64,000 nucleotides of DNA from Microbacterium sp. VKM Ac-2870 (GTDB lineage: Bacteria; Actinomycetota; Actinomycetes; Actinomycetales; Microbacteriaceae): contig NZ_JADKSH010000002.1 of NCBI RefSeq assembly GCF_015350795.1, forward strand, positions 434,001 through 498,000, given 5' to 3'. Positions 52,277 to 61,900 of the stretch are shown here, piece after piece; position 1 is the stretch's first letter; each line of letters opens with the position of its first letter. The position numbers and the translations under genes are program-made. Under the pieces are notes generated by a model. It ran no database searches. It saw nothing but the letters and a program-made list of their open reading frames with translations, and was not told where the DNA came from.

Positions 52277-53314
52277 CGATCCGGCGAAGGTCGACAGCAG
52301 GCGTTGCAGCGAATCCAAACGTGCCGCACCCCGCTCACCGAGGCGTCCTTCGGCGACGGCCTCGATGATCGCGCAGTCGGGGGCGTCGGGCAGGTGCGTG
52401 CAGCCGCGCGGGCACTCCTCGGCGACGGCCGCGAGGTCGGTGAACGCTTTGAGGATATTGGCCGGGTCGACGTGGCCGAGGCCGAAGGATCGCACCCCGG
52501 GGGTGTCGATGACCCAGCCTGTGCCGGAGTCGCCGACGTAGCGCAGCGACACGGTCGAACTGGAGGTGTGCCGCCCTCGCCCGGTCACCCCGTTGACGTG
52601 CCCGGTGGCGCGGTTCGCGAGAGGAACGAGTGCGTTCACGAGCGTCGACTTGCCGACCCCGGAGTGACCGACGAAGACGGTTGAATGCCCGGCCAGACGT
52701 GCACCGATCTCGTCGATGGGCATCTCGTCCTGTCCGCTCGTGAAGATCTCGAGAGCGTCCACACCCTCGAAATGGGCGAGGAAGTCGGTTGGATCGGCGA
52801 GATCAGTCTTGGTGACGACGAGCAGGGGGCGGATGCCGGCATCGAGCGCAGCGATCAGGTAGCGGTCGACGAGGCGCGGCCGCGGCTCGGGATCAGCCGC
52901 TGCGACCACCACGAGCATCTGATCGGCGTTGGCCACGACCACTCGTTCGACCTGGTCGGTGTCGTCGGCGCTTCGGCGCAGCAGCGACGTGCGTTCCTCG
53001 ATGCCTACGATGCGCGACAACGTGCCGTCGTCGCCGGTGGTGTCGCCGACGACGCGCGCGCGGTCGCCCGTGACGATGGCCTGCTTTCGCAGCTCGCGAG
53101 CCCGCGTCGCCAGCGCCGTGTGCTCCTCGGGGCCGTCCTCGTCGATGAGTACCGTGTAGCGGCCGCGGTCGACACCCAGCACCCGCGCGATGCGGGCGTC
53201 GGCGTGCGCCGGCCGACGCTTCGTGCGCGGCCGATTCGCCTTGGGGTTCGGCCGCATCCGGATGTTCGCTTCGTCGAACTCCGGTTCGTCGTCGTCGGGG
53301 TCCAGCCAGCTCAT
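52274..53314 (-). CDS. rsgA: Ribosome biogenesis GTPase RsgA (YjeQ)
   Basis: Circularly permuted GTPase that checks late 30S subunit assembly. The 346-residue protein has an OB-like N-terminal domain, then motifs in the permuted order G4 VTKTDLAD, G1 GHSGVGKST, G3 DTPGVRSFG, and a C-terminal zinc region CPRGCTHLPDAPDC. The start MSWLDPDDDEPEF at 53314 fits actinobacterial RsgA and follows the aroA stop by 22 bases; in-frame ATG further upstream lies inside aroA. The aroA-rsgA pair is conserved in actinobacteria. Confidence 0.95.
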   Translation of the reverse strand: MSWLDPDDDEPEFDEANIRMRPNPKANRPRTKRRPAHADARIARVLGVDRGRYTVLIDEDGPEEHTALATRARELRKQAIVTGDRARVVGDTTGDDGTLSRIVGIEERTSLLRRSADDTDQVERVVVANADQMLVVVAAADPEPRPRLVDRYLIAALDAGIRPLLVVTKTDLADPTDFLAHFEGVDALEIFTSGQDEMPIDEIGARLAGHSTVFVGHSGVGKSTLVNALVPLANRATGHVNGVTGRGRHTSSSTVSLRYVGDSGTGWVIDTPGVRSFGLGHVDPANILKAFTDLAAVAEECPRGCTHLPDAPDCAIIEAVAEGRLGERGAARLDSLQRLLSTFAGS

Positions 53315-53336
53315 CGGGGGCCTCGCATCGGCGGGC

Positions 53337-54674
53337 TCAGTCGTCCGGCGCGATCTCGAGCATGCGGGCCCAGAGCTGAGGGAACTCGGGCATCGTCTTG
53401 GCGGTGGTTTCGATGTGGTCGACCTCGACACCGGGCACGCGCAAACCGATCAGGGCGCCGGCGGTCGCGATGCGGTGATCGTGGTGCGCGCGCCACAGTC
53501 CGCCGTGCAGCGTCGTCGGCACGATGCGGATGCCGTCGGGAAGTTCCTCGGCGTGGCCGCCGAGCTCTCGGAGGTTGCCGATCAGCGCATCGATGCGGTT
53601 GGTCTCGTGCCCCCGGATGTGGCCGATGCCGTGGAGCGTGGTGGGAGCGTCGGCGAACGCCGCGAGGGCGAACAAGGTCGGTGCGAGTTCGCTGGCCGCG
53701 CTGAGATCGAGGTCGACACCCGCGATGCGCGGCCCCCCGGTCACCGTGAGTGCACCGCCGCGACGTGACGCGCGTCCGCCCAGCAGCGACAGGATCTCCG
53801 GCAGGAGCGCCCCCGGCTGCGTGGAGCTCGCCGGCCACCCGGGAATGGTGACCGATCCCTCGGTGAGCAGTGCCGCGGCCAGGAAAGGAGCCGCATTCGA
53901 CAGATCGGGTTCGATGGCGGCATCCCGCCCGCGCAGCGTTCCGGCAGGCACGACCCATTCGTTCGGTGACGGGTGTTCGACCTGGATGCCGCGACGTGCG
54001 AGAGTCTCGATCGTCATATCGATGTGCGGAACGCTCGGCAGGCGCTCGCCGGAGTGGATGAGGTGCAGGCCGACATCGAAACGGGGAGCGGCCAGCAGCA
54101 GTCCCGACACGAACTGGCTGGAGGCGCTCGCGTCGATCGTCACTTCGCCGCCGCGGATGTGCCCGCGACCGCGGACGGTGAACGGCAGCGACCAGGTGCC
54201 GCCGTCGTCGACATCGGCGCCGATCTCGCGGAGCGCCTTGATCATCTCGCCCATGGGGCGGTGCAGCGCGCTCGGGTGTGCCGTCAGCGTTACATCGCCG
54301 TCGGCGAGCCCGGCCAGGGGAGCGATGAAGCGCATGACGGTTCCGGCCTGACCGCAGTCGATCTCGACGTCTCCGCGGAAGACGGTGGGCGGGCTCACCA
54401 GCAGATCGGGCCCGAAGGCTCCGGTGCCGGGAGCCTCGGAGATCTCGACACCGAGCGTTCGCAGAGCCTGCACCATCCGCTCGGAATCCTCCGAATGCAA
54501 CGGTGACGTGAGGGCGCTGGGGCCGTCTGCGAGGGCCGCGAGCACCAGCTTCCGGTTCGTCAAGGACTTTGATCCGGGCACCGAAACCGTCGCGTGGACG
54601 GCCTCGTCTGCACGCGGCGCCCGCCAGACGGGTTCCGCGGCCGGCTCGGAATGGGAATACCCGGTCACTGTCAT
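53337..54674 (-). CDS. aroA: 3-phosphoshikimate 1-carboxyvinyltransferase (EPSP synthase)
   Basis: Sixth step of the shikimate pathway, joining shikimate-3-phosphate and PEP. The 445-residue protein has the N-terminal VPGSKSLTNRKLVLAALADG with the PEP-binding Lys, DCGQAGTVMRFIAPLAG, RPMGEMIKAL, SSQFVSGLL and the C-terminal HDHRIATAGALIGL. It is the first gene of aroA-rsgA. Its start region overlaps the SigH-type promoter of the divergent sigma gene, and a TAGGGT lies eight bases upstream of its own ATG. Confidence 0.96.
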   Translation of the reverse strand: MTVTGYSHSEPAAEPVWRAPRADEAVHATVSVPGSKSLTNRKLVLAALADGPSALTSPLHSEDSERMVQALRTLGVEISEAPGTGAFGPDLLVSPPTVFRGDVEIDCGQAGTVMRFIAPLAGLADGDVTLTAHPSALHRPMGEMIKALREIGADVDDGGTWSLPFTVRGRGHIRGGEVTIDASASSQFVSGLLLAAPRFDVGLHLIHSGERLPSVPHIDMTIETLARRGIQVEHPSPNEWVVPAGTLRGRDAAIEPDLSNAAPFLAAALLTEGSVTIPGWPASSTQPGALLPEILSLLGGRASRRGGALTVTGGPRIAGVDLDLSAASELAPTLFALAAFADAPTTLHGIGHIRGHETNRIDALIGNLRELGGHAEELPDGIRIVPTTLHGGLWRAHHDHRIATAGALIGLRVPGVEVDHIETTAKTMPEFPQLWARMLEIAPDD

Positions 54675-54680
54675 CGGGTT
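54653..54680 (+). promoter_or_regulatory. SigH/SigR-type promoter of sigH-rshA
   Basis: GGGAAT at 54653-54658 and GTT at 54678-54680 with a 19-base spacer match the GGAAT-N18/19-GTT consensus of the SigR/SigH family, suggesting autoregulation. Transcription would begin near 54688, giving a leader of about 68 bases. It overlaps the aroA start codon on the other strand. Confidence 0.6.
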
Positions 54681-54682
54681 CT

Positions 54683-54688
54683 ACCCTA
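54683..54688 (-). promoter_or_regulatory. -10 element (TAGGGT) of aroA-rsgA
   Basis: Minus-strand TAGGGT eight bases before the aroA ATG at 54674. It interleaves with the divergent SigH-type promoter, so the two polymerases would compete. Confidence 0.4.
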
Positions 54689-54755
54689 ACGAACCCACCG
54701 GACACCGCCCGCGCACCGCGGCCGTGCCGATGCCACGACCGAGGAAAGGAGCCCC

Positions 54756-55475
54756 GTGACCGCGACCCTCACCCCCGTTCCTGCTGACATCGCCGACGTA
54801 GACTGGGCCCTGATGGAAGAGCAGGCGGCCACCGAGCCCCACACCCCCGAACCCTTCACGTCGGATGCCGACGAGCACTCCGCGTCCGACGCGCGTACGC
54901 AGTTCGAGCAGCAGGCGTTGCCGTTCATGGACCAGCTCTACGCCGCAGGCATGCGGATGACGCGCAACCCCGCGGATGCCGCGGATCTCGTGCAGGAGAC
55001 GTTCGTCAAGGCGTTCGCGTCGTGGGCATCCTTCACCCAGGGCACGAACCTCAAGGCGTGGCTGTACCGCATTCTCACGAACACGTACATCAACACGTAC
55101 CGCAAGAAGCAGCGTGAGCCGTATCAGGGCACGATCGACGAGCTGGAGGATTGGCAGCTCGGCGGCGCCGAGTCCACGACCGCGACCAGCAGTCGTTCTG
55201 CCGAGGCGGAAGCGATCGACCACATGCCGGCGTCGGTCGTCAAGGACGCGCTGCAGTCGATCCCCGAGGATTTCCGTTTGGCGGTGTACCTCGCGGACGT
55301 CGAAGGATTCGCGTATCAAGAGATCGCGGACATCATGAAAACCCCTATCGGCACGGTCATGAGCCGTCTGCACCGTGGCAGGCGAATGTTGCGTGACCTC
55401 CTCGCCGATTACGCGCGCGAGCGTGGCATCGAAGTGCCGGCGCCCGCCACATCTTCATCAGGGAGCAGGAAATGA
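54756..55475 (+). CDS. sigH: ECF sigma factor SigH/SigR (thiol-oxidative and heat stress)
   Basis: A 239-residue ECF sigma factor. Region 2: [37 protein letters not shown] and [19 protein letters not shown]; region 4: [42 protein letters not shown]. This matches SigR/SigH, which direct disulfide-stress genes such as thioredoxins. AGGA lies six bases before the GTG. The first 50 residues before region 2 are an acidic extension; an internal Met20 could give a shorter form, as two isoforms are known for Streptomyces SigR. Its stop overlaps the anti-sigma start. Confidence 0.95.
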   Translation: MTATLTPVPADIADVDWALMEEQAATEPHTPEPFTSDADEHSASDARTQFEQQALPFMDQLYAAGMRMTRNPADAADLVQETFVKAFASWASFTQGTNLKAWLYRILTNTYINTYRKKQREPYQGTIDELEDWQLGGAESTTATSSRSAEAEAIDHMPASVVKDALQSIPEDFRLAVYLADVEGFAYQEIADIMKTPIGTVMSRLHRGRRMLRDLLADYARERGIEVPAPATSSSGSRK

Positions 55476-55717
55476 GCGACTGCGGTTGCGACAAAGCGCG
55501 CAAAGACCTCGAGGAGTACCTTCGCGACGAGGTCTGCAAGACCGAGCATGCGGACATCCGCGCCCATCTGGAGACCTGCCCGTCCTGCCGCGACGAGGCT
55601 CTCGTCGCGACGACGCTGACGGCAGTGGTCGCGCGCGCGTGCAAAGAGACGGCGCCCGAGGAACTGCGTGATCAGGTGCTGGCGCGGCTGCGCGCCGAGC
55701 AGGCCACGCATCACTGA
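55472..55717 (+). CDS. rshA: Zinc anti-sigma factor RshA/RsrA
   Basis: An 81-residue redox-sensing anti-sigma factor. The ZAS motif is His32-x3-Cys36-x2-Cys39 (HLETCPSC), with Cys4/Cys6 and Cys22 as further thiols; oxidation forms disulfides, releases zinc and frees SigH. It starts in an ATGA overlap with sigH for equimolar synthesis. Its final seven bases overlap the end of the convergent lipid kinase gene. Confidence 0.95.
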   Translation: MSDCGCDKARKDLEEYLRDEVCKTEHADIRAHLETCPSCRDEALVATTLTAVVARACKETAPEELRDQVLARLRAEQATHH

Positions 55718-56637
55718 TCGATCGCGGACGCTTCCGTCGATGGGGTGAACACCCGCAGAGCGCCGGGGACGACGTCGATCTCCAGCGGGAGCGAGCCGAC
55801 CGGGTCGCCATCGGCGTAGGCGGTCACGCCTACCGCCGCCAGCCGCACACGTCGCACGCGGGTCGTGACGACCTCCGGGAGGTCGGTGTGGGTTCCGCGA
55901 TAGACACGAGGCAGCAGCCGCAGGAGCCGCGCCCGGCTGAGCGGGCGGACGAGCGTCACGTCCAGCAGCCCGTCGTCGAGGAGGGCGTCAGGGCAGATCG
56001 GGATGCCACCGCCGTACGTGGGCCCGTTGCCGACCGTCGCCATGATGAAGTCCTCGCGGAGGCGTTCGCCGGTGCCGTCGGCGCTCTCGAGCTCGATCTC
56101 GAACCCGATCGCGCGCAGCCGCAGGAACTCGACGAGGATCGCGATGTCGTAACGGACGTGACCTCGTGGCCACTTCATGCGGTTGGCGCGGTCGTTGACT
56201 CTCGAATCGAATCCGCTGGCGAGCACCGTGGAGTACAGCGTCGTCGACCCATCGATGCGGCGCAGTCGCGCGAGGTCGATCCTGCGCGTCGCCCCACCGA
56301 TCACCGCGTCGGCCGCCCCGAAAGGGTCGCGTTCACGCAGTCCCAGCGCGGTCGCGGCGTCGTTGCCGGTGCCCGTGGGAACGATCGCGAGGGGGATGCC
56401 GGTGCCGGCGAGCTCTTGGACGGCGAGGCCGACGGTGCCGTCGCCGCCGGCCACCATCACCGCGTCGACGCCCGCATCGAGCGCGTCGCGCAGCAGGCGG
56501 GAGGAGGCGAGGGCACTGTCTCCGGCGAGCACGGTGACGCCGATGTCGTGCGCGCGCAGACGTGCGGCGGCCCGCGCCGCCGCGTCGGAGCGCGCAGCAG
56601 AGCGCGCCGTCGGATTGACGACGAGTGCGACGTCCAT
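55711..56637 (-). CDS. Diacylglycerol kinase-family lipid kinase
   Basis: A 308-residue soluble protein of the DAGK catalytic/YegS-like family. LVVNPTAR, the glycine-rich nucleotide-binding VAGGDGTVGLAVQELAG near residue 65, and IVPTGTGNDAA are the family core; GNGPTYGGGIPICPDALLDDGLLDVTLV is the C-terminal domain signature. It phosphorylates a diacylglycerol or sphingoid-type lipid; exact substrate unknown. The ATG at 56637 has AGGA upstream; a longer frame to 57288 runs through the divergent lipoprotein gene and is rejected. Confidence 0.9.
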   Translation of the reverse strand: MDVALVVNPTARSAARSDAAARAAARLRAHDIGVTVLAGDSALASSRLLRDALDAGVDAVMVAGGDGTVGLAVQELAGTGIPLAIVPTGTGNDAATALGLRERDPFGAADAVIGGATRRIDLARLRRIDGSTTLYSTVLASGFDSRVNDRANRMKWPRGHVRYDIAILVEFLRLRAIGFEIELESADGTGERLREDFIMATVGNGPTYGGGIPICPDALLDDGLLDVTLVRPLSRARLLRLLPRVYRGTHTDLPEVVTTRVRRVRLAAVGVTAYADGDPVGSLPLEIDVVPGALRVFTPSTEASAIDQ

Positions 56638-56758
56638 GTCGTCCTGTCGGGTCGGGAGGGGAAGAGGCGGCGGCCGGAGCCGCGTTCGGGTGCTCGCCCC
56701 ATCATGCCGTGTCGCGAGATCGCGACACGTTCGCGACGCGGGTGCGACATCTCTTTCG

Positions 56759-56764
56759 TAACGT
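56759..56764 (+). promoter_or_regulatory. -10 element (TAACGT) of the DUF3060 lipoprotein gene
   Basis: TAACGT six bases before the ATG at 56771. GTGGAG between them could also act as a ribosome site if transcription starts upstream. Confidence 0.45.
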
Positions 56765-56770
56765 GGAGCC

Positions 56771-57304
56771 ATGACCTTCTCCCGACGCTTCGCCGCCCTG
56801 TCCCTCGTCCTCGTCTTCGGCGCTGTGAGTCTCACGGCATGCAGCGTCAGCATCGCCGACCCCGGCGCCACACCCTCCGCGACGCCACCGGTAGCTTCGG
56901 CGCCGAACGCACCCTTGGCGCCGTCGCCCTCTGCGTCCGGTCCGCACGGGGTCGTCGACGACGAGCGTATGGCCCGTCTGCAGCGCACCCGCTGGACGGA
57001 TGCCGTCGCGCAGCATGTGGTGTGTGTGAATGGCGAGTACACGGTCGACCACAACGCCGATGGCATCGTCGTCGAGGTCACCGGCGACTGCCGCGAGGTG
57101 ACCATCGTCGCCGACGCGGCGACCGTGCTGCTGCCGGCCGTCGACGAGCTGAAGGTCACGGGCGACGGGAACATCGTGATCCTCGCCTCCGGCCGACAGA
57201 TCACGCTCGACGCGGATGCGGATGCCAACCTCGTCGGGTGGGAGTCGGGCACGCCCGTCGTGAAGGACTCCGGCACCCTCAACGCCACGACCCCGATCTC
57301 CTGA
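56771..57304 (+). CDS. DUF3060-domain lipoprotein
   Basis: A 177-residue lipoprotein: signal peptide with lipobox LTAC and Cys24, a Pro/Ser/Ala linker to about residue 65, then a small beta-rich DUF3060 domain (YTVDHNADGIVVEVTGDCREVTIVADAATVLLPAVDELKV). The domain looks like a short beta-helix with repeated V-x-x-D-G/A units. It precedes a two-component system by 16 bases and may be a surface input or target for it; this is inference from position only. Confidence 0.82.
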   Translation: MTFSRRFAALSLVLVFGAVSLTACSVSIADPGATPSATPPVASAPNAPLAPSPSASGPHGVVDDERMARLQRTRWTDAVAQHVVCVNGEYTVDHNADGIVVEVTGDCREVTIVADAATVLLPAVDELKVTGDGNIVILASGRQITLDADADANLVGWESGTPVVKDSGTLNATTPIS

Positions 57305-57308
57305 TCGG

Positions 57309-57314
57309 TACGAT
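57309..57314 (+). promoter_or_regulatory. -10 element (TACGAT) of the two-component operon
   Basis: TACGAT six bases before the ATG at 57321, overlapping nothing but five bases after the lipoprotein stop. It lets the two-component genes be transcribed apart from the lipoprotein. Confidence 0.5.
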
Positions 57315-57320
57315 CCGGAG

Positions 57321-58037
57321 ATGACGTCTGCCGCGCCGCGCCTGCTCCTCGTCGACGACGAGCAGTCCATCACCGACAGCCTCGCGCCCTACCTCGAACG
57401 CAGTGGTTTCGAGGTACGGGTCGCCGCCGACGGCCAGCAGGCCTGGGACAGCGTCGCCGCTTGGCATCCCGACATCCTGGTGAGCGATGTCATGATGCCT
57501 GTGCTCGACGGCCGCCAGCTCGTGCGGCGCCTCCGCGCCGCCGGCGACAGCACGCCGACCATCCTGCTGACGCGCGTGGGGGAGTCGGGCGAGCGCTCGG
57601 CGGCCCTCGAGGAGGGTGCCGACGACTACCTCAACAAGCCGTTCGACCCTCAGGAGCTCGTCGCTCGCGCCCGTGCCGTGCTCCGCCGGGTCGCGGCGGG
57701 GGCGGCGCCCCTGGTGACGGCGCAGACCCTCGTCGCCGGGGATCTGCGGCTCGACCGTCCAGGGCGGCGCCTCTGGCGGGCGGATCGCGAGCTCTCGCTC
57801 ACGCCGAAGGCGTTCCAGTTGCTGGAGTACCTCATGGCGCGTCCCGGCGAGGTGCATCCCCGTGAACGGCTGCTGTCGGCGCTCTGGGGCTTCGACTTCG
57901 CGACCCATACCCGCGCTGTCGACCACCGGGTGGCGGAGCTGCGTGCTGCCCTCGGCGACGATTCGCTCGCACCCCGATATGTGGAGACCGTGGCGGGCGT
58001 CGGGTATCGATTCCGCGCCGAGGTGAGCCGCGCATGA
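57321..58037 (+). CDS. OmpR-family response regulator
   Basis: A 238-residue response regulator. Receiver domain with acidic pocket Asp12-Asp13, phospho-acceptor Asp56 (VSDVMMP), Thr84 and Lys106 (LNKPF); winged-helix output from about residue 140 (LTPKAFQLLEYLMARPGEV ... VAGVGYRFRAEV). Its TGA overlaps the kinase start. Target genes are unknown; the preceding DUF3060 lipoprotein is the nearest candidate. No named orthologue is claimed. Confidence 0.92.
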   Translation: MTSAAPRLLLVDDEQSITDSLAPYLERSGFEVRVAADGQQAWDSVAAWHPDILVSDVMMPVLDGRQLVRRLRAAGDSTPTILLTRVGESGERSAALEEGADDYLNKPFDPQELVARARAVLRRVAAGAAPLVTAQTLVAGDLRLDRPGRRLWRADRELSLTPKAFQLLEYLMARPGEVHPRERLLSALWGFDFATHTRAVDHRVAELRAALGDDSLAPRYVETVAGVGYRFRAEVSRA

Positions 58038-58921
58038 GGGGCGGGATCGTCGTTCTCACGCTGGTCGGTGCGGCGATGATCGCGGCCGTCATCGCGACCG
58101 TCGGAATCGTCAGCGGCGACCGTCGCTCACTCGTCTTCTCACTGGCCGTGCCCGGCCTCGCCGCGCTGGTCGCTGCGGCGCTCGGCCTGATCGCCGGGGC
58201 GGGTCTCGTCATCACTCGGCGACGCGGCCGGCTCGTCGCTCTCGTGCAGCGTGAATCACGGGATGCCGCCGCCGCCGAGCACCGACGGTTCTTGGCGCGC
58301 CTCGATCACGAGCTGAAGAATCCGGTCACCGCGATTCGCGTCGCCGTCGCGGCGAGCGATGCCGACACCCCTCAGCTGGGTAGCATCGACGCACAGACCG
58401 CGCGGCTGTCGCGCCTGGTGGGTGACCTTCGAAAGCTCTCCGAACTGCAGACATCAGACATCGAACGCGTGCCCGTGTCGGTCTCGGCGTGGGTCGCCGA
58501 TGTCGTCGACGCGGTGCGCGACGCCCATGGTCGTGAAGCCTCGGTGGCGCTGCCGGCCGCCCCCTGGCCGTTGCCCGACGTCATCGGTGACCCCGATCTC
58601 TTGTTCGTCGCGCTCTTCAACGTCGTGTCGAACGCGATGAAGTATTCCGAACCGGGCGATGTCGTGGAAATCCGCGGCGATGAGCAGGGCGGTGTGGTGA
58701 TCCTCGACATCGCCGATACGGGACGCGGCATCCCCTCGGCCGAACTCGTCTCGGTCTTCGACGAGCTGGCGCGCGCCAGCAATGCCCGGGACCGTCCGGG
58801 GAGCGGGCTCGGCCTCGCCCTCGTGCGCACGATCGTCGACCGTCACGGCGGCGAGGTGACGATCACCTCGCGCGAAGGACACGGCACCCGCGTGCGCCTG
58901 CGGGTACCGGCTGCCGGGTGA
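58034..58921 (+). CDS. Sensor histidine kinase without an outer sensing domain
   Basis: A 295-residue kinase with two transmembrane segments (residues about 5-27 and 38-60) separated by only about ten residues, no HAMP domain, then the H-box LDHELKNPVTAI near residue 95, N box NVVSNAMKYSEPG, G1 DTGRGIPS and G2 GSGLGLALV. The tiny outer loop places it with intramembrane-sensing kinases, which usually respond to envelope stress or through a partner; the DUF3060 lipoprotein upstream may be that partner. The stop codon is inside the terminator stem that follows. Confidence 0.9.
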   Translation: MRGGIVVLTLVGAAMIAAVIATVGIVSGDRRSLVFSLAVPGLAALVAAALGLIAGAGLVITRRRGRLVALVQRESRDAAAAEHRRFLARLDHELKNPVTAIRVAVAASDADTPQLGSIDAQTARLSRLVGDLRKLSELQTSDIERVPVSVSAWVADVVDAVRDAHGREASVALPAAPWPLPDVIGDPDLLFVALFNVVSNAMKYSEPGDVVEIRGDEQGGVVILDIADTGRGIPSAELVSVFDELARASNARDRPGSGLGLALVRTIVDRHGGEVTITSREGHGTRVRLRVPAAG

Positions 58922-58948
58922 GGCAGACCTCCCCACCCGGCAGCCGGT
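58906..58948. terminator. Bidirectional hairpin between kinase gene and kgd
   Basis: Perfect 15-bp stem, ACCGGCTGCCGGGTG pairing CACCCGGCAGCCGGT, loop of 13 bases. It contains the kinase stop and ends eight bases from the kgd stop, so it serves both convergent genes. Confidence 0.7.
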
Positions 58949-58955
58949 CATCCGA

Positions 58956-61900
58956 CTAGAACGTCAGAGCCTTCTCGAGAATCGCGGCCTGCTCGCGCGC
59001 GTGCACCTTGGGCGAACCCGTCGCCGTCGACGCCGCGGCGGCACGCGAGATGCGCCGGATCGTGCGCCCGTGCAGGTGCTTGACCACTTCGAGGGCGATG
59101 AACGGCCATGCGCCCTGGTTCTCCGGCTCGTCCTGCACCCAGACCAGCTGCGCGTTCGGATAGCGGTCGATCACGGCGTTCAGCTGGTCGATCGGCGCCG
59201 GGTAGAGCTGCTCGAGGCGCACGAGCGCGACCTGCGGGTTGGGCTTCTTGTCGAGCTCGGCCTTCAGATCCCAGTGGATCTTGCCGGAGTGCAGGAGCAC
59301 ACGCGTGACGGCCGAAGGGTCGATGTTCCGGTCGTCATCGAGCACGGGCTCGAAACGGCCGTTCGTGAACGCCTCGACCGGGCTCGTCGCGCCACGCAGA
59401 CGCAGCATCGCCTTCGGAGTGAAGACGATCAGCGGCCGGCGGGGGCGGGCGTAGGCCTGACGACGCAGCAGGTGGAAGTAGGATGCCGGCGTCGATGGGC
59501 GGGCGACGGTCATGTTGTCCTGCGCGCACATCTGCAGATAGCGCTCGATGCGCGCCGACGAGTGGTCGGGCCCCTGTCCCTCGTAGCCGTGGGGGAGCAG
59601 GAGGACCACGCTGGACTGCTGTCCCCACTTCTGGTCGGCGGCGGAGATGTACTCGTCGATCACCGATTGGGCGCCGTTGGCGAAGTCGCCGAACTGTGCC
59701 TCCCACAGGGTGAGGGTGTCAGGGCGCTCGACCGAGTAGCCGTACTCGAAGCCCATTGCCGCATACTCGCTCAGCAGGGAGTCGTAGACGTAGAAGCGTC
59801 CCTGGTTCTCGGACAGGTTCGCCAGCGGCAGCCACTCCTGGCCGTTCGCGCGGTCGTGCAGCACGGCGTGACGCTGCACGAATGTGCCGCGTCGGGCATC
59901 CTGACCGGCGAGGCGCACGTTGGTGCCCTCCATGAGCACCGAGCCGAAGGCCAGAAGCTCTCCGAAGCCCCAGTCGATGAGGCCGCTGCGGCTCATCTCC
60001 AGCCGCTTGTCGAGCAACTGCTGCAGCTTGTTGTGCACGGTGAAGCCGTCGGGCTTGTTGACGAAAGCGTCGCCGATCTGGTGGACGACCTCGGTCGAGA
60101 CGCCCGTCGTCTCCGGCTCGCCGACGGCCTGCTCCAGGCCGCCGGTCGTCGTGGGTGAGACGATGCCCGTCGTTCCCGTCTCGGCTGCGTGGGTCTCGGC
60201 GAAGGCGATCTCCAGGCGGTTCTGGAAGTCCTGCTTGGCCTTGTCGTATTCCTCTTCGGTGATGTCGCCACGACCGACGAGCGATTCGGTGTACAGGCGT
60301 CGCACGGAGCGCTTGGCCTCGATGAGGTTCGTCATGAGCGGCTGCGTCATCGACGGGTCGTCGCCCTCGTTGTGACCGCGACGGCGGTAGCAGACGAGGT
60401 CGATGACGACGTCGCGCTGGAACTCCTGGCGGTAGGCCACCGCGAGTTCCGCGACCCGCACGACGGCTTCGGGGTCGTCGCCGTTCACGTGGAAGATCGG
60501 CGCCTGGATCGTCTTCGCCACGTCGGTCGAGTAGACCGAGGTGCGACCGTCCTGCGGCAGGGTCGTGAAACCGACCTGGTTGTTCACGACGACGTGCACG
60601 GTTCCGCCCGTGCGGTATCCGCGCAACTGCGACATCTGCAGCGTCTCGACCACGACGCCTTGACCGGCGAAAGCGGCGTCGCCGTGCACCAGGATCGGCA
60701 GCCAGGAGAAGGTGCCGATCGGCATCCGGTCCTGTTTGGCGCGCACGATGCCCTCGAGCACTCCGTCGACGGTCTCGAGGTGGGAGGGGTTTGCCGCCAG
60801 GTAGACCGGCAGCTCCTCCCCGGCGTCCGACACGAACGTGCCCTGGGTTCCCAGGTGGTACTTGACGTCACCGGAGCCCGACTTCGACCCGATCGCGACC
60901 GAGCCCTCGAACTCACGGAAGATCTGGCTGTAGGTCTTGCCGGCGATGTTGGTCAGCACGTTGAGGCGGCCGCGGTGCGCCATGCCGATAGCGGCGCCGT
61001 CCAGGCCCGCCCCGGCCGCACCTTGCAGGATCTGGTCGAGCAGCGGGATCAGCGACTCGCCGCCCTCGAGGCTGAAGCGCTTCTGTCCGACGTACTTTGT
61101 CTGCAGGAACGTCTCGAAGGCCTCGGCCTGGTTGAGCTTGTCGAGGATGCGCAGCTGCTCGTCATGCCCCGGCTTCTGGTACTTCACCTCGACGTTTTCC
61201 TGGAACCACTTGCGCTGCGCCGGGTCCTGGATGTGCATGTACTCGATGCCGATCGTGCGGCAGTACGAGTCGCGCAGCACGCCGAGGATGTCGCGGAGCT
61301 TCATCAGGCGTCGACCACCGAAACCACCCGTGACGAACTCGCGGTCGAGGTCCCAGAAGGTCAGCCCGTGGTTCTCGATCTCGAGGTCGGGGTGGGTGCG
61401 CTGGACGTACTCCAGCGGGTCGGTGTCGGCCATCAGGTGGCCGCGCACGCGGTAGGAGTTGATGAGCTCCTGAACACGTGCCGTCTTGTCGACGCGCTCG
61501 GCGATGTCGACGTTGATGTCGCCTGCCCAGTGAATGGGCGCGTAGGGGATGCGCAGGGCCGCGAAGATGCTCTCGTAGAAGCCTCGCTGGCCGGTGAGCA
61601 TCTCGTGCACGATCTTCAGGAACTCGCCCGACCCGGCGCCCTGGATCACGCGGTGGTCGTAGGTGCTGGTGAGCGTGATCGTCTTGCCGATGCCGAGCTC
61701 GACGAGGGTCTTCTCGCTCGAGCCCTGGAACTCGGCCGGGTACTCGAGGGCGCCAGCGCCGACGATGCAGCCCTGACCCTTCATGAGTCGCGGCACGGAG
61801 TGCACGGTCCCGATGCCGCCGGGGTTGGTCAGCGAGATGGTGGTGCCCTGGAAGTCGGCCGCCGTGAGCTTGTTTCCCCGAGCCCGCTTGACGAGGTCTT

